From assembly GCA_946480785.1 (NCBI GenBank), contig CAMLLD010000011.1:28704-92703 (forward strand): a stretch of 64,000 bases of DNA, given 5' to 3'. This DNA is from an uncultured Blastocatellia bacterium. GTDB lineage: Bacteria > Acidobacteriota > Blastocatellia > Pyrinomonadales > Pyrinomonadaceae. Below the pieces are notes generated by a model. That model was not told the origin of the DNA and did not search any database. It saw only the letters and a list, made by a program, of their open reading frames with translations. Positions 51,893 through 60,885 of this stretch are shown here, piece after piece. A program made the position numbers and the translations under genes. Each line of letters starts with the position of its first letter. Positions within the stretch are counted from its first letter, which is position 1.

Positions 51893-52930
51893 TTACGACT
51901 TCAGGCGGACGGCGTTCACGACTGCGGCTGACCACAGTGGGAGCGGGTCGTGGGTGCGGCGGTTGTATTTGGCTGCAGCTCGATTATATGTAGGCAACAA
52001 CAAGCGCTGGTCGCACATGCATTCGATCAACTTCGCGCGCCCGTAAGTCTTCTCGATCAGCGCCGCCATGCGCCAGCCCACGGTGTACCACGGTCCCTGC
52101 ACACCGAAAAATGAGAAACCCTTTTCGTGAACCTGGTCCTCAGTCAACTTCCCTGCCAGGATCTCGTTGAAGAACGCGTCGACCTTCTTCAGGTCGTCGT
52201 TGAAATTCGCGACGTCCTTGTCCCAACGCGCGCGATCTTCAGCACTGCTTACGGCGTGCGGATGAACGTTTGGACCGCCCGCGGCCGCGAGCATCGCAAA
52301 CCCTTCGCCAAAGCCGCTGATCCAAGTCAAAAGAGTCTGCGTGTTCTGCGACAGCTTTTTAATCGCACTCGCGACGTCCTGACGCGGGCAAGTAGAGCCG
52401 TAGCCGATATGATGAAGCTCGTGCGCGAGCGTGTTCTCAAACTTCTCGCGACTCACTGCCGGGTCGAGATAGAGAAAGATCGCCGGATCTTCCTCGACTT
52501 CGAACACGAAACTGTTTTGGCGCGGCTTGATGACCGGATAGATCTTCGCGCGGATGTTTGCGTCTTTCGGCAGGTAAGCCAACGCGAATTTCGCCGCGCG
52601 CGACGTGTCCGCCTGTTTCCAGCGCGCGAGCGTTTCTTCGAGAGCGGCAGCGCGTTCAAGTAGCTGATCTGACAGCACGAACGCTTTGAAGTCCGCGTCT
52701 TCAAACGAACGCTTCATCGACGTCTCGCGCTTCTTGAGCCGCACGTACTCTTCGCTCTGAAACACGCGCTGCCAATCCGCGTCAGCAATCGACTGGTTCG
52801 CTTTTCGTTTGGCAAGTATTGCGAGCACCGCCTCCGCCTCGTCCGTTACGAGGCGCACATTCACGGCCGCCCCCGCAACACTCTGCGCCAACAGAACTAA
52901 CCACACACAGCAGACGACTTTTACTTTCAT
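51893..52930 (-). CDS. Putative zinc-dependent peptidase, DUF5700-like
   Basis: The ATG at 52930 opens a signal peptide (MKVKVVCCVWLVLLAQSVAGA), while the frame starts at 52972. The 345-residue product contains HExxH in TLAHELHHIGYG, a downstream ligand Glu in SGFGEGFAMLAAAGG and a companion helix HAVSSAEDRARWDKDV with the later WYTVGWRMAALIEKTYG. These match the DUF5700 putative zinc-peptidase family. Substrate unknown; exported. The C-terminus abuts a LuxR-HTH relic on the same strand. Confidence 0.85.
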   Translation of the reverse strand: MKVKVVCCVWLVLLAQSVAGAAVNVRLVTDEAEAVLAILAKRKANQSIADADWQRVFQSEEYVRLKKRETSMKRSFEDADFKAFVLSDQLLERAAALEETLARWKQADTSRAAKFALAYLPKDANIRAKIYPVIKPRQNSFVFEVEEDPAIFLYLDPAVSREKFENTLAHELHHIGYGSTCPRQDVASAIKKLSQNTQTLLTWISGFGEGFAMLAAAGGPNVHPHAVSSAEDRARWDKDVANFNDDLKKVDAFFNEILAGKLTEDQVHEKGFSFFGVQGPWYTVGWRMAALIEKTYGRAKLIECMCDQRLLLPTYNRAAAKYNRRTHDPLPLWSAAVVNAVRLKS

Positions 52931-53148
52931 CACGTATATAAAACCCTGCCCGCGACCCTTTTCTAACAACAACCCGACGCCACTTCACAGACCGAAGTCT
53001 CTCAGTCTGACCCTTCGCGCCGTCACTCTGAACGACTGCCGCCGCTCCGATGGGCCACTCTCAACAGCCCTCTTTCCGCCACTTTCCCGCACAGAATCGA
53101 CACAATTGGGCCAAACGCCGCATGTGGCACGAGGCTAGCACTAGGGCT

Positions 53149-53169
53149 GCGCTCGTTTTTTTTGAGCGC
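53149..53169. repeat. Hairpin with an all-T loop
   Basis: GCGCTC (53149-53154) pairs perfectly with GAGCGC (53164-53169) around G plus eight T. It lies 43 bases before the ATG of the S8 peptidase gene, in its 5' leader. Confidence 0.55.
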
Positions 53170-53211
53170 TGTTAGCTTTAACTATTTTTCGACGCCCCCT
53201 GGAGAAACTGA

Positions 53212-55152
53212 ATGTCTCGCCCCCAAGCTTTCAAACGTCTTGTGACACTCGCAGTGCTGCTGTCACTCTGCTCGGCACTGACCATCTCCACGAACACTCG
53301 AGTCGCCGCCGCCACTACCAGCGCGCCCGCGGCAAACATCGACAGCACCAAGATCTCTCCGGATCTACGCGAACTGATCCTTTCGGGTCAGGGCGATCAA
53401 CGCGTGAAGGTGATCGTGCAGTCAGTACCAACGACTTCCACCAGCCTGCTCGGCGGCTTGCTGAATACTGTCGGCGGTCTGCTCGTCAACGTGCTCTCAG
53501 CCCTGAACATTCGCATCGTCGACGTGACGGCAAACGACGTCCAGGTTCTCGCGAGCGATCCGAGCGTCTCTTACATTTCACTCGATGCCCCCGTGCGCAG
53601 CTCGGGTCACCTGGTTACAACCACTGGCACGCAGCAGATACGCGCGCAGAAGACACTGCTCGGCACCAACAATCTCGACGGCTCGGGCGTGACGATCGCC
53701 GTGCTCGACTCGGGCATCGACAAGAACCACAAGTCGTTCGCTACCGCAGGCAAGATCAAATTCAGTAAAGATTTCACCGGCGAGAACCGCACCGACGATC
53801 CGTGGGGACACGGCACACACGTCGCCGCGATCGCGGCCGGCGATGGCGCGCCCACGAGCGGCGCTTATGAAGGCATCGCGCCGGGCGCGAACCTCGTCAA
53901 TCTCCGCGTACTCGATTCACAAGGCGTCGGCCGCGTTTCGGGCGTGCTCGCCGCGCTCGATTGGCTGATGACCAACAAAGGCACTTACAACGTGAAGGTC
54001 GTCAACATGAGTCTCGGCACTCCGGCCGTCAACTCTTACGAAGACGATCCGATCTGCAACGCGGTGCGCAAACTCGTTAACGCCGGCGTTGTTGTTGTCG
54101 CGGCTGCCGGGAACCTCGGCAAGGACGCAAACGGCAACAAGGTCTACGGTGGAATTCACTGCCCCGGAAACGAACCCTCCGCAATCACGGTCGGCGCCAG
54201 CAACAGCTTCGGCACTGACGCGCGCGATGAAGACGGCGTAACGAGCTACAGCTCGCGTGGTCCAACGCGCAGTTACTCAGTCGACACCTACGGCCTCAAG
54301 CATTACGACAACATCATCAAGCCCGACCTCGTCGCGCCCGGTAACAAGATCATCTCGGCGGAAGCGGCGAATAACAACCTGCTCAAGCAGTATCCGGCGC
54401 TCGAAACCAACAAGTATTCAACGAGCAACATGAAGCTGATGTACCTCAGCGGCACGTCGATGTCGACGCCGGTTGTCGCCGGTGCAGCGGCCGTGATGCT
54501 CGAAGCAAACTCCAGCCTGACGCCGAACACGATCAAGCTGTTGTTGATGTACACGGCCCAACCACTCGATGGCTTCAACACCTTCGACCAGGGCGCCGGC
54601 CAGCTCAACGTCGCGGGCGCGGTGAGTCTCGCGAAGATTGTTCGTGGCGATCTGCTCGGACTGCTGAAACCGACCTTCGGATCAAATTTGTTGACGCAGA
54701 CCGCGCCGGCCGCGCAAACTACGGTAGGGACTTTCACCTTCCCGTGGAACCAGGGAATCGTGGTGCGCCGCGCCACGCTCACCGGCAAAGATCTCATCAA
54801 TAAATATCAGGTCAGCTACGGCCAGGGTTATCTCTGGGGCGACGGCGTGAACGACGGCCTCGTCTCGCAAAGTCTCAACTACAACATGTGGGTCAAGACA
54901 GTCACGCTCAACAACTACCTGACTACGAGCGACGGCTCGACGTTATTCGGTGGTTCCTTCTTCTTCGCCAACTTGCTGCTGCTCGGCGATGGCTTCGCGC
55001 TTGGCGACGGCTTCGCTCTCGGTGACGGTTACGCCCTCGGCGACGGCTTCGCGCTCGGTGATGGCTATGCGCTCGGCGACGGCTTTGCACTCGGTGACGG
55101 TTTCGCGCTCGGCGACTGCTCACTCGGCGATAGTGGCCCGGCCATGAAGTAA
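53212..55152 (+). CDS. Secreted subtilisin-like S8 peptidase with C-terminal Gly-Asp-Gly repeats
   Basis: A 646-residue extracellular serine protease. Signal peptide (LVTLAVLLSLCSALTISTNTRVAAA), an I9-like propeptide (KVIVQSVPTTSTSLLGG), then the catalytic domain with Asp166 in VAVLDSGIDKNHKS-type TIAVLDSGID, His200 in WGHGTHVAAIAAG and the Ser in LSGTSMSTPVVAGAA. The C-terminus after residue ~590 is a run of about eight copies of the hexapeptide LGDGFA/LGDGYA ending LGDCSLGDSGPAMK. Repeats of this kind occur in other bacterial S8 peptidases and may bind Ca2+ or the cell surface. The GGDEF-EAL gene starts 23 bases after its stop, so both may be co-transcribed. Confidence 0.92.
   Translation: MSRPQAFKRLVTLAVLLSLCSALTISTNTRVAAATTSAPAANIDSTKISPDLRELILSGQGDQRVKVIVQSVPTTSTSLLGGLLNTVGGLLVNVLSALNIRIVDVTANDVQVLASDPSVSYISLDAPVRSSGHLVTTTGTQQIRAQKTLLGTNNLDGSGVTIAVLDSGIDKNHKSFATAGKIKFSKDFTGENRTDDPWGHGTHVAAIAAGDGAPTSGAYEGIAPGANLVNLRVLDSQGVGRVSGVLAALDWLMTNKGTYNVKVVNMSLGTPAVNSYEDDPICNAVRKLVNAGVVVVAAAGNLGKDANGNKVYGGIHCPGNEPSAITVGASNSFGTDARDEDGVTSYSSRGPTRSYSVDTYGLKHYDNIIKPDLVAPGNKIISAEAANNNLLKQYPALETNKYSTSNMKLMYLSGTSMSTPVVAGAAAVMLEANSSLTPNTIKLLLMYTAQPLDGFNTFDQGAGQLNVAGAVSLAKIVRGDLLGLLKPTFGSNLLTQTAPAAQTTVGTFTFPWNQGIVVRRATLTGKDLINKYQVSYGQGYLWGDGVNDGLVSQSLNYNMWVKTVTLNNYLTTSDGSTLFGGSFFFANLLLLGDGFALGDGFALGDGYALGDGFALGDGYALGDGFALGDGFALGDCSLGDSGPAMK
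54984..55122 (+). repeat. 18-bp tandem repeat encoding LGDGFA
   Basis: About eight units of 18 bp such as CTCGGCGATGGCTTCGCG, with synonymous third-base changes and TTC/TAC-type exchange for Phe/Tyr, lie at the 3' end of the S8 peptidase gene. Confidence 0.85.
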
Positions 55153-55174
55153 CGCGGCCGGAAAAACTCAACAC

Positions 55175-57406
55175 GTGCGGATGAAAACTCTAAGACAACA
55201 ACTCACCGGAATTTACATGTGGCTGGTCGTCGCGGCGGGCGCGGCGGCCTGTCTCTATGCGGCCTACACGCTCCCGCGCGGTCTGGTTGACGGTTACCTC
55301 CTGCTGCTCACCGTCATCACCGCCGTGATCGGATCGCGCATCGCGATCCGCATTCCACAACTGAATCTCAACATCACGGTAGACGACACCTTCGTCTTTA
55401 TCGCGTTGCTGCTTTACGGCGGCAAGGCCGCGATACTGGTCGGTGCGTTCGCCGGTGTCTGTTCCGCGCTGCGCATCAGCCGCAAACCGCGCACTGTTGC
55501 TTTCGGCGGCGGCGCGATCGCTTGCGCGGTATCTGTTAATGCGGCGGTTTTGAATTTCGCGTTCGGGTCTCCGACCGCTCTCTTTTCTCACGGATCTTCG
55601 CTGGCGATCATCGGGCTTTGTTTGATGGGTATCGTGCAGTACGTGGTCCATACGGGCCTCGGCGCGACCGCCAGCGCGATCAAACTGGGCGAGTCGCTGT
55701 GGCGGATGTGGACGCGCAACTTCCTTTGGATTTCGATCAGTTACTTCGCGGGTGCCGCGGGCGCGGGTTTCATCGTCAGCAGTCTCGGCACAGCGCGCTT
55801 TTGGGCGTTTCTCGTCTGCATCCCGATCATTATCATTGTGTATTTCAGCTACGACCGTTACATGCGCGAAGTGAAAGCCTCGGCGCGTCATGCGGAGGAA
55901 GCCGAGCGTGCGCGCGCTGAAGCCGAGCACGAACGCGCGGAACAAGCGGAGCGTCACGTTCAGGAACTCAACGCTTACATCGCCGAACAGGAACGCATCA
56001 GCCGCGTGCTTGAAGAGACGAAAGAACACTTCCGTCACGCGGCGTTTCACGATTCGCTGACCGGGCTGCCGAACCGCGCGATGTTTACCGAGTTATTGAA
56101 AGCGGAGATCGAGAATTCGAAACGGCGCGAGAATCACATGTTTGCGGTACTGTTTCTCGACCTCGATCGGTTCAAGAACATCAACGACAGCTTGGGCCAT
56201 ACGCACGGCGATCTCTTGCTCGTTGCTTTCGCGGAACGACTCGAGCGCGCGCTGCGGCCGGTCGATACACTCGCGCGTTTTGGTGGTGACGAGTTTGCGA
56301 TCCTGTTGAGTGGGATGAGCGATGCGACTGACGCGGTGCGCGTCGCGCAAAGAATTCAGGACGAGTTGAGCCAGCCGTTTGTGCTCGACAAGAATTCGGC
56401 GTTTGTGAGTTCGAGCATTGGTATCGCTTTGAGTTCGACCGGGTACGATCGCCCGGAAGATATTCTGCGCGACGCTGACACGGCGATGTATCGCGCGAAG
56501 GAAAACGGCAAGGCGCGTTACGAGGTTTTCGATCACGGCATGCACGCGCGCGCTGTTTCGCGGTTGCAGTTGGAGAGCGACTTGCGGCAGGCGGTGGAAC
56601 AGAAAGAATTTTGTGTTTACTACCAGCCGATCGTTGTGTTGGAAACCGGAAGGCTCGCGGGTTTTGAAGCGCTCGTGCGTTGGAACCATCCGCGGCGTGG
56701 TTTGGTTTCACCGGCTGACTTCATTCCGGTGGCGGAGGAGACTGGGTTGATCGTGCCGATTGGCGAGTGGGTGTTGCAGGAGGCTTGCCGGCACATTCGC
56801 GAATGCCAGATGGCCCATCCGAGTCATCGTTCGCTGAGTTTGAGCGTGAACCTCTCGGCGCGACAGGTGGCGCAGAGTGATCTCATCGATCGCGTAAAGG
56901 AAGCACTCGCGGTGAGTAAGTTGAGTCCGCATTGTTTGAAACTCGAGATCACTGAGAGCGTGGTGATGGAGAATGCGGAAGCGGCGGCGCTGATGTTCAA
57001 GCAGTTGCGCGCACTCGGCGTGCAGTTGAGTATTGATGACTTCGGTACGGGTTATTCGTCGTTGAGTTATCTGCATCGCTTTCCGCTGAACTATCTCAAG
57101 ATCGACCGTTCGTTCGTTTCGCGTCTGACGACGGACAACGACAATGCGATCGTGCGCACGATCTCCACCTTGGCGCGCAATCTCGGCATGGAAGTCATTG
57201 CGGAAGGTATTGAGACGGAAGAGCAGTATCAGCAGTTGAAGATGCTCGGGTGTGAATACGGCCAGGGCTTTCTCTTCTCGCACCCCGTGAACAAGGACGC
57301 TGTCCTCCACCTCCTCGCCGCGGACGCCCACCGCGACACGGATCCCGACCTCGCGCTTACCCCCGTTCCCGCCGAAGAAGAAATCGAACTGGTCTACTCG
57401 ATGTAG
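55175..57406 (+). CDS. Membrane-bound GGDEF-EAL protein (c-di-GMP turnover)
   Basis: A 743-residue protein. The N-terminal ~215 residues contain six to seven hydrophobic helices (IYMWLVVAAGAAACLYAA, GYLLLLTVITAVIGSRIAIRI, NFLWISISYFAGAAGAGFIV, FWAFLVCIPIIIIVYF), an MHYT/MASE-like sensor. A coiled-coil (AEEAERARAEAEHERAEQAERHVQEL) leads to a GGDEF domain with RFGGDEFAILLSG near residue 368, and an EAL domain with GFEALVRWNHP near 496 and DFGTGYSSLSYLHRFPLNYLKIDRSFV. Both motifs are intact, so it may both make and degrade c-di-GMP; cyclase inhibition I-site was not seen. GTG 55175 or ATG 55181 are possible starts. Confidence 0.93.
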   Translation: MRMKTLRQQLTGIYMWLVVAAGAAACLYAAYTLPRGLVDGYLLLLTVITAVIGSRIAIRIPQLNLNITVDDTFVFIALLLYGGKAAILVGAFAGVCSALRISRKPRTVAFGGGAIACAVSVNAAVLNFAFGSPTALFSHGSSLAIIGLCLMGIVQYVVHTGLGATASAIKLGESLWRMWTRNFLWISISYFAGAAGAGFIVSSLGTARFWAFLVCIPIIIIVYFSYDRYMREVKASARHAEEAERARAEAEHERAEQAERHVQELNAYIAEQERISRVLEETKEHFRHAAFHDSLTGLPNRAMFTELLKAEIENSKRRENHMFAVLFLDLDRFKNINDSLGHTHGDLLLVAFAERLERALRPVDTLARFGGDEFAILLSGMSDATDAVRVAQRIQDELSQPFVLDKNSAFVSSSIGIALSSTGYDRPEDILRDADTAMYRAKENGKARYEVFDHGMHARAVSRLQLESDLRQAVEQKEFCVYYQPIVVLETGRLAGFEALVRWNHPRRGLVSPADFIPVAEETGLIVPIGEWVLQEACRHIRECQMAHPSHRSLSLSVNLSARQVAQSDLIDRVKEALAVSKLSPHCLKLEITESVVMENAEAAALMFKQLRALGVQLSIDDFGTGYSSLSYLHRFPLNYLKIDRSFVSRLTTDNDNAIVRTISTLARNLGMEVIAEGIETEEQYQQLKMLGCEYGQGFLFSHPVNKDAVLHLLAADAHRDTDPDLALTPVPAEEEIELVYSM

Positions 57407-57431
57407 ACTCGTTTACGTGAGATTAGATCAG

Positions 57432-57551
57432 TACGGGCCGCAGCCGCGAAGCGGCGTAAGAAGGTAGCCAGAGGCAAGCGCTGAGCGAAGCGAAGCGCGC
57501 AGCCCCTGGATCCCTCCACCAAGCGAGCCAGCCCTGAAAGGGCGATAGACC
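57432..57551 (+). repeat. REP-like repeat copy A, plus orientation
   Basis: Runs from GCCGCGAAGCGGCGTAAGAA through AGCCAGCCCTGAAAGGGCGATAGACC. It contains the hairpins CCGC/GCGG and the inverted CAGAGGCAAGCGC..GCGCAGCCCCTGG pair. It lies between the GGDEF-EAL gene and the RAYT gene, and is near-identical to copy C at 58636-58751 and to the reverse complement of copy B. Confidence 0.85.
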
Positions 57552-57579
57552 CGCGCCACGCGCAACAACGGCGCTCGAA

Positions 57580-58026
57580 TCACCAAACGTATCGTTCGTC
57601 AAATTCAATTGCGTTGAGCTTCAACAATTCCAAATACTCGTCCTGGAAACTCTTCCGCCGGTGATGTTTCTCCTGGTTGAGAATGTATCGCCTCACCCGC
57701 TCGATCTGCGATGGGCTGACCGTTACGCCGAGATAACCTATCTGCCACTCGAATTTTTTCAGACGAATCATGTCGTGCACCCAGCCTGAAGATCCGGCCT
57801 TGATGTCGCGTAACACGTAATCCAACCGATGCGTGGCCCTCAAACCAACGAGCAGATGAACGTGATCTGCGACGCCGCCTATCGCCAGCGGAATACCGTC
57901 GATTCCTTTGACGATGCCGCCGAGGTACGCGTGCAGGTCGGGTCGCCACTCGGTATTGATGAACGGCAGTCGGTTCTTCGTACTGAAGACAAGATGATAG
58001 TGAAGACTAAGGTGAGTAGAAGGCAT
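57580..58026 (-). CDS. REP-associated tyrosine transposase (RAYT, IS200/IS605 TnpA-like)
   Basis: Starting at ATG 58026, with AGGAG seven bases upstream, a 148-residue Y1-type transposase. MPSTHLSLHYHLVFSTKNRLPFI is the IS200 TnpA opening, GVADHVHLLVGLRATHRLDYVLRDIKAGSSGWVHD contains the HUH-like HVHLL motif, and the catalytic-tyrosine helix is QIERVRRYILNQEKHHRRKSFQDEYLELL. No terminal inverted repeats of a full IS are present; instead REP-like palindromes lie on both sides, the mark of domesticated RAYTs that maintain REP sequences. The frame extends to 58158 but with REP-derived codons. Confidence 0.9.
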   Translation of the reverse strand: MPSTHLSLHYHLVFSTKNRLPFINTEWRPDLHAYLGGIVKGIDGIPLAIGGVADHVHLLVGLRATHRLDYVLRDIKAGSSGWVHDMIRLKKFEWQIGYLGVTVSPSQIERVRRYILNQEKHHRRKSFQDEYLELLKLNAIEFDERYVW

Positions 58027-58077
58027 GAGGCTTCTCCTGTGAGGTTGAGTTGTTAGAGCGCGCGGATTATAGCATCG

Positions 58078-58275
58078 TGACGCCCGTTCAGGGCTGACAC
58101 ATTTCCTGCGCGACACCGCGTCATGCGAACCATTCGAAACATCATCACAGCACGCCAAGGCTGTCGCCCTTTCAGGGCTGATCGCGCTATTTGAGAGATC
58201 CAGGGGCAGCGCGCTTCGCTTCGCTCAGCGCTCGCCCCTGGCTACCTTCTGGCCGCGCCTCCGGCGCTACAGACT
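58078..58275 (-). repeat. REP-like repeat copy B (minus orientation) with an extra partial copy
   Basis: The reverse complement reads CGGAGGCGCGGCCAGAAGGTAGCCAGGGGCGAGC and ends AGCCCTGAAAGGGCGACAGCC, matching copies A and C. A further partial tail (CGCCCGTTCAGGGCTGACAC) at 58082-58101 lies just upstream of the RAYT gene start. With copy A the RAYT gene is enclosed between oppositely oriented REP sequences. Confidence 0.85.
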
Positions 58276-58374
58276 GCGGCCGCACGATTATTCATTTGCG
58301 AGTTCGGGTCGATTGTTGCGACGACCGCGAACCGCCAGCGCGTATGAAACACGCTAACCGCAAAGTATGCACGC

Positions 58375-58643
58375 CGCGAAGCACACGCGGCCAAGCGCGT
58401 ACGACGACCCACGACGCGCGTGGCCCAGCGCGTACGACGACCCGCCAAGCGCGGCCCAGCGCGCGTACGACGACCCGCGACGCGCGGCCAAGCGCGGACG
58501 ACGACCCCCGACGCGCACGGCCAAGCGCAGACGACGACCCCCGACGCGCGCGACCCACGACGCACGCGGCCCAGCGCGTACGACGACCCGCGACGCGCGA
58601 CGCACCCGGCCGAGCGCGTATGACGACCACACGCCAAGCGCGA
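58375..58643. repeat. GC-rich minisatellite next to the RAYT cluster
   Basis: About seven imperfect units of 31-49 bases (ACGACGACCC, then CGACGCGCG, then GGCCCAGCGCGT) in tandem, between REP copies B and C. Long open frames exist on both strands, but they consist only of repeated Arg/Ala/Thr/Asp peptides and are not genes. Confidence 0.8.
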
Positions 58644-58751
58644 GCCGCGGAGCGGCGTAAGAAGGTAGCCAGGGGCAAGCGCGAGCGTAGCGAGCGCGCA
58701 GCCCCTGGACCCCCATCCCCAAGCGAGCCAGCCCTGAAAGGGCGATAGACC
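58636..58751 (+). repeat. REP-like repeat copy C, plus orientation
   Basis: From AGCCGCGGAGCGGCGTAAGA to AGCCCTGAAAGGGCGATAGACC, almost identical to copy A. It contains CAGGGGCAAGCGC..GCGCAGCCCCTGG inverted parts and lies about 90 bases before the TPR/CsgG-like gene. Confidence 0.85.
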
Positions 58752-58843
58752 ATGCGCCCCAAAACCACTGCGCCGCATATGTAGGCCGGGGTGCAACTTT
58801 CTGCTACAGTTACCCCTCTGAGTTTCTTCGGAGGAGTTAAGCT

Positions 58844-60643
58844 TTGAAGTTGCGCTTATTTACTGCAGTTTTTCTATTTTTAGCCCTGATTTCGCCAACT
58901 AATCGAGCACTGGCGCAGAACCTCGCGCTGGCGCAGAATGCGTCCGCCGACGTCGTGATGGTGTTGCCGTTTGAAAATACCTCGAATCGCGCCGAGTACA
59001 ACTGGGTCGGGGAGAGTTTCGCTGATGCGCTCGTCGAACTGCTCAATAAGCCCGGACTCATCGTCGTCTCCAGTGACGAACGCGACCTTGCGTATCAACG
59101 CCTGCGACTGCCCGAAACCGTGATTCCCTCACGCGCGACCGCCATCAAACTCGCACGCGAAGCAAAGGCAACGATGATCGTGATCGGCAGTTACTCGGTC
59201 ACGCCACCCGCGACCGCCGCCAAGGAACCCAAAAACAACGAACAGGAAAAACTACCCGCAGACGCGTACGTCCAGGTCACTGCGCGCGTCATCAAGGTCA
59301 ACGAAGGCCGCACCCTCGGCGAGGTGCTCGACGGCGGTTGGGCCACCCGCCAATTCGATTACGGTGGTCCACTAACGGAGCTGCAAGACATTCACGGCCG
59401 GCTCGCGTACCAGATTCTTTATCAACGCGACAAAGCGTTGCCCTACTCGCAAAACCAGATCGTCCAGGAAGCTACCAAGATCCCGCAGAAAGCTTTCGAG
59501 GCTTACGTCAAAGCCGTGCAGTTGCCGCTGCGCGATGAACTGCGCGCGAACTATCTCAAGAACGCGCTGCACTACTACGCCGAAGCACTCGGTGGCGCAG
59601 TCTATCCGCAGGCCGCCTTCGAGCTGGGCCGCGGCTACATGAGTCTCGGCAATTGGAAAGACGCGACTGAATACTTCTCGAAGTTGCAGAAGAAAGAGCC
59701 GCATTACGCGGAGGCCGCCTTCTACGCGAGTCTCGGTTACACAAAACTCGGCGACTACGGCCGCGCGCTCGCGACGGTCGTGCCGCTCTCGAGCGATCTG
59801 CCGCTGATCGGCGTCTACAACAACGCCGGCGCAGTCGCGGTCCAGGCCGCGCGCGAAAACAAGAACGACGCGGAACGAACGAGGCTCCTGAACCAGGCGA
59901 CGGAGTTTCTCAAGAGCGCCGCTGAATCCGCGCCCAACGATCCGATGGTCCATTTCAACTACGGCTACGCGCTGTTTTTGAGCGGCAAATACGCGGATGC
60001 AGCGGAGCAGTTTCGTCCTGTGATCACGGCCGACCAACGCGACGGCCAGGCTTACTTCCTGTTTGCTAAATCGTTAACGAAGATCGGCAAGACCGAAGCC
60101 GCCGCAGCCGCTGACGATCAGGCGCGTCGCTATCTGCAAAGCGCTTACGCCAAGTGGGAAACTGAATGGCAGAAATCGCAGACGACCAGCGGCGTCACGC
60201 TGCGTATGCGCGACGTGCTGAATCGTGAGGAAGTGTTCAATCTCGATCGCGGCAAGAGACTGACGGCGGAAGTCAACTCGCCGAGCTCCGCGACGCAGGA
60301 CCTGCTGATCAAAGCGCGCGATCTCTATCAGGCCGGACGCGATGAGGAAGCACTGCCCGAGCTTCATCGCGTCGTGATGATCGAACCGACGAACGCGGAA
60401 GCCTATCTGCTCAGCGGCCGCATCAATCTGCGCCGTAGCGACCAGGAAGCGGCGATCGCGGCGTTAAAGACGGCGATCTTCTGGGACCCGAAACTGATCG
60501 ACGCGCACATTCTGCTCGGCAAGATCTTTCTCGAACGCGGCGACCGCGGCGAAGCGCGCAAGTACGCCCAAAGCGCCATCACGATCGATCCCAACAACCA
60601 GGAAGCGATCGCGTTGCAGCGTCAGGTGACGATGGGTAATTGA
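58844..60643 (+). CDS. Exported TPR protein with FlgO/CsgG-like N-domain
   Basis: A 599-residue protein from TTG 58844 with GGAGGAG ten bases upstream; the signal peptide is KLRLFTAVFLFLALISPTNRALA. Residues ~35-180 (ADVVMVLPFENTSNRAEYNWVGESFADALVELLNKPGLIVVSSDERDLAYQRLRLPE) match the CsgG/FlgO-like domain that opens many TPR envelope proteins. About ten TPRs follow (AAFELGRGYMSLGNWKDATEYFSKLQKKEPHYAEAAFYASLGYTKLGDYGRALA and later). The ATG of the next gene overlaps its stop by one base. Role likely in envelope-associated scaffolding; not certain. Confidence 0.87.
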   Translation: MKLRLFTAVFLFLALISPTNRALAQNLALAQNASADVVMVLPFENTSNRAEYNWVGESFADALVELLNKPGLIVVSSDERDLAYQRLRLPETVIPSRATAIKLAREAKATMIVIGSYSVTPPATAAKEPKNNEQEKLPADAYVQVTARVIKVNEGRTLGEVLDGGWATRQFDYGGPLTELQDIHGRLAYQILYQRDKALPYSQNQIVQEATKIPQKAFEAYVKAVQLPLRDELRANYLKNALHYYAEALGGAVYPQAAFELGRGYMSLGNWKDATEYFSKLQKKEPHYAEAAFYASLGYTKLGDYGRALATVVPLSSDLPLIGVYNNAGAVAVQAARENKNDAERTRLLNQATEFLKSAAESAPNDPMVHFNYGYALFLSGKYADAAEQFRPVITADQRDGQAYFLFAKSLTKIGKTEAAAAADDQARRYLQSAYAKWETEWQKSQTTSGVTLRMRDVLNREEVFNLDRGKRLTAEVNSPSSATQDLLIKARDLYQAGRDEEALPELHRVVMIEPTNAEAYLLSGRINLRRSDQEAAIAALKTAIFWDPKLIDAHILLGKIFLERGDRGEARKYAQSAITIDPNNQEAIALQRQVTMGN

Positions 60644-60885
60644 TGTTTCGCTTGAAACTCTTACCGGTGATCCTAAAAGCACGCAGCAGGAAGCGGCGTC
60701 CTAACCTTCCCGCCGTCTCTTCAACCGCGATCGTCAACACGGATCTAAATCCAAAGGGATCGGTGCTCGCTAACGGAGAGTTGTGGACCGCCGAAGCCTT
60801 GAACCAAACCTCGATCCCGCGTCAAACCAAAGTCACCATCGTCGGCTTCCAGGATCACCTTTTACTCGTAACAGAGAGAGCGTAG
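60643..60885 (+). CDS. Short NfeD-like OB-domain protein
   Basis: A protein of 80 residues from ATG 60643. STAIVNTDLNPKGSVLANGELWTAEALNQTSIPRQTKVTIVGFQDHLLLVTE is an NfeD C-terminal OB-fold (G-x-AxTDLxPxGxVxxxGExWxA), with a shortened N-terminus and no membrane helices. NfeD proteins normally have three to four membrane segments and a membrane-protease partner; here only the soluble domain is encoded, translationally coupled with the TPR gene. Either a natural truncated form or a remnant of a full NfeD gene. Confidence 0.8.
   Translation: MFRLKLLPVILKARSRKRRPNLPAVSSTAIVNTDLNPKGSVLANGELWTAEALNQTSIPRQTKVTIVGFQDHLLLVTERA

Noticed and set aside
55190..56050. Minus-strand open frame of 286 codons opposite the GGDEF-EAL gene
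   Set aside because: Very Arg-rich antisense product; the sense frame encodes a coherent membrane sensor and coiled coil.
58191..58796. Overlapping open frames on both strands, up to 185 codons
   Set aside because: They consist of translated minisatellite and REP sequence; no start signal or domain.
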